Positions 1 through 4,851 of a stretch of 6,597 bases of DNA are shown here, piece after piece. The stretch's first letter is position 1, and each line of letters opens with the position of its first letter. The DNA lies in assembly GCA_023248615.1 (NCBI GenBank), contig JAHFEI010000120.1, forward strand, positions 1 through 6,597, in the 5' to 3' direction. The notes beneath the pieces are model-generated. The model had not been told where the DNA came from and made no database searches. It saw only the letters and a list, made by a program, of their open reading frames with translations. Origin of the DNA: Nitrospinales bacterium (GTDB lineage Bacteria; Nitrospinota_A; UBA7883; JACRGQ01). The translations under genes and the position numbers were made by a program.

Positions 1-1
1 G

Positions 2-1141
2 CTGAAAAATGCGCAACCGCTTGCCGTGGATTTTTCTCTTGGAGCCTTGGCCATAGCGCATAACGGCAACCTGGTTAACGCCTCGCAGTTGCGCAGTTCG
101 CTGGAGGAGACCGGCTCCATATTCCGCTCCTCCATGGATACCGAGGTCATAATCCACCTGATAGCAAAAGCGGACGGGAGCAACTTTATCAACCGTGTTG
201 TGGATGCCATGTTGCAGGTGCAGGGGGCTTATTCGCTGTTGTTGCTTACGGAAGAGGAACTGGTGGCGGTGCGCGACCCGCACGGGTTCAGGCCGCTTGC
301 CATGGGTACACTGGACGGAGCCACGATTTTCGCCTCGGAGACCTGTGCTTTCTACCTGATAGGAGCCACATATGTGCGCGATGTCCAGCCCGGCGAGATG
401 GTTGTTGTTTCGCCGCAGGGCGTGCGGTCGTTTTTTCCGTTCCCGAAGAAAAACCCGTCCCAGTGCGTTTTTGAATTTGTTTATTTTGCCAGGCCGGACA
501 GCATGGTCTTCGGCGATACTGTGTACAGCATCCGCAAGAAGATGGGCATGGTGCTGTCGAAGGAGCAGCCAGTGGATGCTGACCTGGTATTTGCCGTTCC
601 GGATTCCGGCATCCCTGCGGCGCTTGGGTATGCAGAGGCATCCGGTATTCCGTTTGGCATGGGGCTGATACGCAACCACTATGTTGGGCGCACGTTTATC
701 GAGCCGTCACAACAGATTCGCCATTTCGGCGTAAAGATAAAGCTGAATCCCATCCGCAAGCTTATTGAGGGCAAGAGGGTTGTTGTGGTGGACGATTCGA
801 TAGTGCGCGGAACGACATGCAGGAAGATTATAGAGATGATACGGTCTGCTGGCGCCAAGGAAATCCATATGAGGATAAGCTCGCCGCCGACTACGAACCC
901 TTGCTATTACGGCATAGATACTCCCACCAAAGGGGAGCTTATCGCGGCAAACAAGACGCCGGATGAAATACGGAAATATCTGGGGTGCGAGACGCTGGCG
1001 TACCTGGAGCGCGACAAGATGCTTGATATATTCGGCGAGAAGCGTGGCCATTTCTGCACGGCATGTTTCGACGGGAACTACCCGGTTACGCTACCGGGCA
1101 TGGAAATACACCAGCCCACTCTTTTTGAAAGTGTCCGGTAG
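2..1141 (+). CDS. purF: Amidophosphoribosyltransferase (glutamine PRPP amidotransferase), 5'-truncated by window edge
   Basis: First committed step of de novo purine synthesis in the cytosol: PRPP + glutamine gives 5-phosphoribosylamine + glutamate. The frame is open from the first bases, so the GTG at 26 is an internal valine and not the start. About 380 residues are present; family members are about 470-505, so roughly 90-100 N-terminal residues, including the catalytic Cys1 of the glutaminase domain, lie outside the window. Visible glutaminase-domain motifs are AHNGNLVN, MDTEVIIHLIA and RDPHGFRPL. The phosphoribosyltransferase domain has the PRPP loop VVVVDDSIVRGTT at 779-817. Cysteine codons at 464 (QCVFEF), 902 (PCYYGID), 1055 and 1064 (FCTACF) match the [4Fe-4S] ligand pattern of the B. 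subtilis-type enzyme, which is oxygen-sensitive and absent in E. coli PurF. The TAG stop is at 1139-1141. The identification is firm; only the start is unseen. Confidence 0.97.
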   Translation: MKNAQPLAVDFSLGALAIAHNGNLVNASQLRSSLEETGSIFRSSMDTEVIIHLIAKADGSNFINRVVDAMLQVQGAYSLLLLTEEELVAVRDPHGFRPLAMGTLDGATIFASETCAFYLIGATYVRDVQPGEMVVVSPQGVRSFFPFPKKNPSQCVFEFVYFARPDSMVFGDTVYSIRKKMGMVLSKEQPVDADLVFAVPDSGIPAALGYAEASGIPFGMGLIRNHYVGRTFIEPSQQIRHFGVKIKLNPIRKLIEGKRVVVVDDSIVRGTTCRKIIEMIRSAGAKEIHMRISSPPTTNPCYYGIDTPTKGELIAANKTPDEIRKYLGCETLAYLERDKMLDIFGEKRGHFCTACFDGNYPVTLPGMEIHQPTLFESVR

Positions 1142-1170
1142 GGCTTCGGGATACCTGGGGTTGCGGGCGA

Positions 1171-1199
1171 TTGAAATTCAAACATCCGTTTGGTAGATT
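1171..1199 (+). promoter_or_regulatory. Candidate sigma70-type promoter upstream of the methyltransferase
   Basis: In the 98-base gap after purF, TTGAAA (1171-1176, 5 of 6 to the -35 consensus) is separated by 17 bases from TAGATT (1194-1199, 4 of 6 to the -10 consensus). Transcription would begin near 1206, about 35 bases before the ATG at 1240. The -35 box lies in a small palindrome, TTGAA-A-TTCAA (1171-1181), which could be a chance match or an operator half-site pair. No clear rho-independent terminator follows purF, so read-through from purF is also possible. The call rests on consensus matching alone. Confidence 0.35.
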
Positions 1200-1222
1200 T
1201 ACGGCTCACCACCGTTGCTTAT

Positions 1223-1227
1223 AGGAG
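1223..1227 (+). promoter_or_regulatory. Ribosome binding site of the methyltransferase gene
   Basis: AGGAG lies 12 bases before the ATG at 1240. The spacing is long but usable. An in-frame TAG at 1222-1224 prevents any start further upstream, so the ATG is the first ATG/GTG/TTG codon of the frame. Confidence 0.55.
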
Positions 1228-1239
1228 CTGCCATTTTGT

Positions 1240-1857
1240 ATGGAACGTGAAAGCGTAAAGAGGATATACCACAAGTATTCCAATGTTTATGATTTCCTTT
1301 TCAAACGGATGTTCCTTCCGCTACAGAAGCACGCGATCCTTTCGATGGATATACAGCCGGACGAAAAGATATTGGATGTTGGGATAGGTACTGGGCTTTC
1401 CCTTCCTATTTACCCGAAACATTGCATGGTGACGGGTATAGATTTGTCGCGCTCGATGCTGGAAAAGGCGCGCCAGAAAAAGGAAAAGCACAGCCTCCAC
1501 CACGTTACGCTTATGGAGATGGATGCCTGCGACCTGGAGTTTGAGGACGACACATTTGACCAGGTGATAGCTACTTTCGTGGTTAGCGTTGTGCCTGATC
1601 CGGTGAAGGCATTGCGGGAGATGAAGCGTGTATGCAAGCCCGGCAAGCCGATAATGCTGGTTAACCATTTCCGGAGCCGTAGGAGGCTTATTGCCATCGG
1701 GGAAGACCTGGTCGATCCGTTGTGCAGGCGGCTGGGCTGGCGCACCACACTTCCGCTGGACGAGCTTGCCAAGGAGGCCGGGTTGCGGGTTGATTCCTGC
1801 GTTAAGGTAAAAAAATTTGATCCGTGGACAATAGTATTCGCCACAAATACAAAGTAA
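1240..1857 (+). CDS. Class I SAM-dependent methyltransferase, PmtA/UbiE-like (possible phospholipid N-methyltransferase)
   Basis: This 205-residue protein has a complete Rossmann-type methyltransferase core. Motif I is ILDVGIGTG at residues 44-52 (SAM-binding glycine loop). The acidic end of strand 2 is in GIDLS (D68), followed by SMLEKARQK. D95 in MEMDACDL fits the adenine-contact position. Motif II is FDQVIATFVVSVVPDP (106-121), and motif III is the RVCKPGKPIMLVNHF strand (130-144). The N-terminal YDFLFKRMFLPLQ segment and the overall length resemble the short bacterial phosphatidylethanolamine N-methyltransferases (Rhodobacter PmtA type), which make phosphatidylcholine precursors at the inner membrane. 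UbiE/COG2226 enzymes look similar, so the substrate is not settled; quinones or small molecules are alternatives. No signal peptide or membrane span is evident. It heads the compact five-gene run, and its last 34 bases overlap the next gene. The fold is certain; the substrate is inference. Confidence 0.9.
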   Translation: MERESVKRIYHKYSNVYDFLFKRMFLPLQKHAILSMDIQPDEKILDVGIGTGLSLPIYPKHCMVTGIDLSRSMLEKARQKKEKHSLHHVTLMEMDACDLEFEDDTFDQVIATFVVSVVPDPVKALREMKRVCKPGKPIMLVNHFRSRRRLIAIGEDLVDPLCRRLGWRTTLPLDELAKEAGLRVDSCVKVKKFDPWTIVFATNTK

Positions 1858-2630
1858 TCCTCCTTCTTCTGGCGATATTTGTGTCGCCGGTATTTTCCGT
1901 TTCGCCCGTTGCGGCCAATTCCTCCCTGCCGTTCAAGCCCGGGGAGCGGCTGATGTTCCGCGCACGATGGCTTCTTTTCGACGCCGGAATAGTATCGGCC
2001 TCCGTATCCGACACGGTGCCGTGCGATGGGTCGACCTGCGTGCGTCTTGCCTTGCACGTATGGACTACAAACGCCATCGCGCATATTTTCAGGATGGACG
2101 ACATATTCGAGTCGTTTTGGGATACGGGGAGCCGCCTGCCAAAGGCATTGATAGTCCGCGTTAGGGAGACCCACACGGTGCGCGACAAGGATGTGGAATT
2201 TTACCATTCGATTGGCTCGGCAACCGTTGTTACCAACGGCGGCAAGCCGGAGAAGTTTGCCCTGAACCCGTTGGCGCAGGATTTTTTCGGGGCCAGTTTT
2301 TTTGTGCGCATGCTGAAGCTGGAGCCGAAAGAGACTGTGTTGGTGCCGGTTTTTGAGGATAATAAAAACTATGATGCCGAGATGCGCGTGATAAAAAGGG
2401 AGCGTGTGGCCGTTATGGGCGGAGAGGTGGACGCCATCATGGTTGAAGGGAAGCTCAAATTTGAGGGGGCGTTCCAGCGAAGCGGTAGCCTGTACGTTTG
2501 GCTGACGGATGATGAATTTCACGTTCCTGTCAAAATGCGGAAGTCGTTCCTTTTCGGCACGGTTACGCTGGACTTGGCGGAGGCAAGCGGAGTAGACCTG
2601 CAAATTATTCGGGAGGCCAAAAAACAATGA
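1824..2630 (+). CDS. Exported DUF3108-family protein
   Basis: This is a 268-residue protein of unknown function. The GTG start lies 34 bases inside the methyltransferase gene. An in-frame TGA at 1818-1820 excludes anything further upstream, and the residues right after the GTG form a proper signal peptide: basic RHKYK, hydrophobic VILLLLAIFV, then cleavage plausibly after VAA (residue 31). The mature part opens with the FKPGERLMFRARWLLFDAG stretch (37-55), which I recognise as the start of the DUF3108 (PF11306) beta-rich periplasmic domain. Later parts (KLKFEGAFQRSGSLYVWLTDD, then PVKMRKS) also fit the family. There are two cysteines five residues apart, C67 and C72, that could form a disulfide in the periplasm. 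No lipobox is seen, so a soluble periplasmic protein is likely. It ends in an ATGA overlap with nadE, implying translational coupling. The biochemical role of this family is not known to me. Confidence 0.85.
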   Translation: MDNSIRHKYKVILLLLAIFVSPVFSVSPVAANSSLPFKPGERLMFRARWLLFDAGIVSASVSDTVPCDGSTCVRLALHVWTTNAIAHIFRMDDIFESFWDTGSRLPKALIVRVRETHTVRDKDVEFYHSIGSATVVTNGGKPEKFALNPLAQDFFGASFFVRMLKLEPKETVLVPVFEDNKNYDAEMRVIKRERVAVMGGEVDAIMVEGKLKFEGAFQRSGSLYVWLTDDEFHVPVKMRKSFLFGTVTLDLAEASGVDLQIIREAKKQ

Positions 2631-4270
2631 TAAGGCTGGCTCTTGCCCAGATAAACCCAGGCATGGGGGATTTTGGCGGCAATGTGGAAAAGATTGTCCG
2701 GCTGGCAGAAAAGGCCGCGATGGAGGGGGCCGACCTCGTTATTTTTCCGGAATTGGCCGTGACTGGGTATCCGCCTGAAGACCTGCTTTACAAAAAGGAA
2801 TTTTTGGCCTGTGCGCTTGAATCGGTAAATCGCATTGCGGCATCGGTGAAAAACATATGCGCAATCGTTGGGTTCCCGCACGAGGTGGAAGGCAGGCTGT
2901 ACAATGCCGCCGCCGTCATGGAGGGCGGCAAGGTGCGATATATCGCCCACAAGTTCGAGTTGCCCAACTACGGCGTGTTTGATGAAAAGCGGTACTTCAC
3001 GCCGGGAGACGCCCCGCAGCCAGTGACGATAGCCGGAGTGCCGACTGCCCTGACCATATGCGAGGATATTTGGGTGCAGGATGGCCATGCCGCAGGCCTT
3101 TGCGCGCTGAAGGAAGTTAAGCTTGTCGTGAACATATCTTCATCGCCGTACCACATAGGGAAGACCGAATTGCGCCGGTCTATTGCCGGTTCGTGGGCGC
3201 GGCGGTTTGAAAAGCCCCTTGCCTACTGCAACTTAGTAGGCGGGCAGGATGAGCTTGTCTTCGATGGCGGCTCGTTTGTCTGCGGAGCGGATGGGAGCAT
3301 AATCGCCTCCGCTATGGAGTTTGGCGAAGACCTGCTTTTGTGCGACCTTCCGATGGGGGAGAGGAAGGCGGCACCTGCGCGGATAAGCCGCATCACTCCG
3401 CCGCTGGAGTACCCGGAAAACGTTTTTGAGGCGCTGAAGCTTGGTGTGAGCGACTATGTACGGAAAAACGGGTTCAGTAAAGCGCTAATCGCACTTTCCG
3501 GCGGCATAGACAGTGCGCTTACGGCCTGCATCGCCGTGGCCGCGCTTGGGGCGGACAAAGTGCGCGGCGTGGCCATGCCTTCGCGCTATTCATCCGAGGG
3601 GAGCGTAACGGACGCGCGGGATTTGGCGCAGAACCTTGGGATAGGTTTTGATGTCATTCCGATTACCGGCCTGATGGATGAATTCGGCAATTCCCTGGAA
3701 GGCGTGTTCAAGGGTACGTTGCCCGGCATTGCGGAGGAAAACATACAGGCGCGGATACGGGGGACGCTTATCATGGCAATCAGCAACAAATACGGCTATC
3801 TGGTGCTTGCCACCGGGAACAAGAGCGAGATAAGCGTCGGCTACTGCACGCTCTATGGCGATATGGCTGGTGGTTTCGCGGTTATAAAGGATTTGCCCAA
3901 GACCAAAGTTTACGGCCTGTGCCGGTGGATAAACGGCCAACCGGGCATGCCGCATATTCCGGAACCGACCATAACTAAGCCGCCGTCCGCCGAATTGAGG
4001 CCGAACCAGAAAGATAGCGACTCCCTTCCCGAATACTCGGCCCTGGACGGGATATTAAAATACTACGTCGAGGATGAAAAAAGTATTGAAGAGATAATTG
4101 CGCTCGGATATAGTGAGCGCGAAGTTCGGCAGGTTGCCGGACTGGTAAATAAAAACGAGTATAAACGTCGCCAGACGGCGCCTGGTGTACGGATAACGCC
4201 AAAGGCTTTTGGCAAAGATCGCCGCGTGCCTATAACAAACCAGTTTAGGGATTGGGGGGGAGACAGCTAA
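2627..4270 (+). CDS. nadE: Glutamine-dependent NAD+ synthetase (two-domain form)
   Basis: Last step of NAD+ synthesis in the cytosol: nicotinate adenine dinucleotide + ATP + glutamine gives NAD+. The 547-residue length fits the glutamine-using bacterial enzymes. The N-terminal nitrilase-like amidase domain (about 1-245) shows the catalytic triad E42 (FPELAVTGYPP), K109 (AHKFELPNYGVFDE) and C145 (LTICEDIW). It releases ammonia from glutamine, which is channelled to the C-terminal domain. That synthetase domain (about 265-547) has the ATP-pyrophosphatase P-loop SGGIDS (291-296), then NIQARIRG (372-379), LATGNKSEISVGYCT (394-408) and GDMAGGFAVIKDLPKT (411-426), all hallmarks of NadE. The ATG overlaps the stop of the DUF3108 gene (ATGA). 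GGGAGG at 2611-2616 is a good ribosome binding site 10 bases upstream. All key residues are present, so it should be active. The final codons contain a run of seven Gs that also serves the next gene. Confidence 0.98.
   Translation: MIRLALAQINPGMGDFGGNVEKIVRLAEKAAMEGADLVIFPELAVTGYPPEDLLYKKEFLACALESVNRIAASVKNICAIVGFPHEVEGRLYNAAAVMEGGKVRYIAHKFELPNYGVFDEKRYFTPGDAPQPVTIAGVPTALTICEDIWVQDGHAAGLCALKEVKLVVNISSSPYHIGKTELRRSIAGSWARRFEKPLAYCNLVGGQDELVFDGGSFVCGADGSIIASAMEFGEDLLLCDLPMGERKAAPARISRITPPLEYPENVFEALKLGVSDYVRKNGFSKALIALSGGIDSALTACIAVAALGADKVRGVAMPSRYSSEGSVTDARDLAQNLGIGFDVIPITGLMDEFGNSLEGVFKGTLPGIAEENIQARIRGTLIMAISNKYGYLVLATGNKSEISVGYCTLYGDMAGGFAVIKDLPKTKVYGLCRWINGQPGMPHIPEPTITKPPSAELRPNQKDSDSLPEYSALDGILKYYVEDEKSIEEIIALGYSEREVRQVAGLVNKNEYKRRQTAPGVRITPKAFGKDRRVPITNQFRDWGGDS
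4257..4262 (+). promoter_or_regulatory. Ribosome binding site of pdaD, inside the end of nadE
   Basis: GGGGAG ends 8 bases before the GTG at 4271 and forms the tail of a seven-G run (4254-4260) within the last nadE codons. Its position supports the GTG immediately after the nadE TAA as the start of pdaD, and suggests that ribosomes finishing nadE help to start pdaD. Confidence 0.6.
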
Positions 4271-4819
4271 GTGAGTATCTGGGTTCCTAAAAAGGTGTTC
4301 TTTACAAGAGGCGTTGGGGTACACAAGGAAGAGCTTCGCTCCTACGAGCTTGCTCTCCGCGATGCGGGAGTGGAGGTTTGCAATTTGGTGCTTGTCTCTT
4401 CCATATTGCCTCCGCGCGCCCAAATAATCAGCCGCAAAGAGGGGCAAAAGCACATAAAGGCCGGCGAAATAACATTTGTAGTGCAGGCAAGGCTTTGCTC
4501 TAACGAGCCGCATCGCCTTATCGCCGCAAGTATCGGTTGCGGCATTCCAGCCGACAAGAACCTCTACGGTTATCTTAGCGAACATCACGCATATGGCGAG
4601 ACGGAAAAAAACGCCGGTGATTACGCAGAAGACCTAGCGGCCGCCATGTTGGCTTCCACTCTCGGCATAGAGTTTAACGAGAACCAGAGCTGGGACGAAA
4701 GAAGGCAGGTCTTCAAGATAAGCAACAAAATAGTCCGCACCCGTAACATTACGCAAACTGCCATAGTTAAGGGGAGGAGCTATCACACTGTGGTCGCGCT
4801 GGCAGTATTCATCATGTAG
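4271..4819 (+). CDS. pdaD: Pyruvoyl-dependent arginine decarboxylase
   Basis: Converts arginine to agmatine and CO2, the entry to putrescine and longer polyamines. The enzyme is made as a proenzyme that cuts itself between two serines. The second serine becomes a covalently bound pyruvoyl group, so no pyridoxal phosphate is needed. The cleavage site is seen in NLVLVSSILPPRA: S43/S44, giving a short N-terminal beta chain (1-43) and an alpha chain (44-182). Other family features are the N-terminal PKKVFFTRGVGVHKEEL, ELALRDAGVEVCNL, GYLSEHHAYGET with acidic residues E104 and E110, and the C-terminal TVVALAVFIM strand. The 182-residue length is close to that of archaeal homologues (M. jannaschii about 165). 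The GTG directly follows the nadE stop with no gap, giving tight coupling. No speB/agmatinase or aminopropyltransferase gene is visible here, so the next pathway step must be encoded elsewhere. The related pyruvoyl histidine and aspartate decarboxylases have different motifs around the cut. Confidence 0.94.
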   Translation: MSIWVPKKVFFTRGVGVHKEELRSYELALRDAGVEVCNLVLVSSILPPRAQIISRKEGQKHIKAGEITFVVQARLCSNEPHRLIAASIGCGIPADKNLYGYLSEHHAYGETEKNAGDYAEDLAAAMLASTLGIEFNENQSWDERRQVFKISNKIVRTRNITQTAIVKGRSYHTVVALAVFIM

Positions 4820-4824
4820 TCATG

Positions 4825-4851
4825 GCCGGGGAGTAGTGATAATTCCCCGGC
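4825..4851 (+). promoter_or_regulatory. GC-rich hairpin covering the lptD ribosome binding site and likely start codon
   Basis: The arms GCCGGGGA (4825-4832) and TCCCCGGC (4844-4851) are perfect complements of 8 bp, 7 of them G-C, around an 11-base loop. Two further pairs (AT/AT, 4822-4823 with 4852-4853) are possible with one bulged G. The left arm holds most of the only strong Shine-Dalgarno sequence (GGGGAG, 4828-4833), and the loop holds the GTG at 4836. No T-run follows the stem directly, so it is not a standard intrinsic terminator. A translational control role for lptD is inference. Confidence 0.5.

Noticed and set aside
26..28. GTG as a start for purF
   Set aside because: The frame is open upstream, and family length requires about 90-100 more N-terminal residues, so this is an internal valine codon.
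1081..1098. Inverted repeat CCCGGT / ACCGGG with a six-base loop near the end of purF, considered as a terminator
   Set aside because: It lies about 40 bases inside the coding region, has no T-run after it, and is explained by codons for a conserved stretch.
1410..2627. A 405-codon open frame on the minus strand across the methyltransferase and DUF3108 genes
   Set aside because: Both plus-strand genes are recognisable families with intact motifs. The antisense product has no recognisable domain, is rich in His/Arg/Gln as expected from reverse reading of biased codons, and has no supporting context.
4822..4835. ATG at 4822 as the lptD start
   Set aside because: It is in a different frame and meets TAG after four codons.
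4825..4851. The hairpin after pdaD as a plain rho-independent terminator
   Set aside because: No T-run follows the stem directly, and lptD starts within it with a gap of only about 16 bases. It is reported instead as a possible translational control element.
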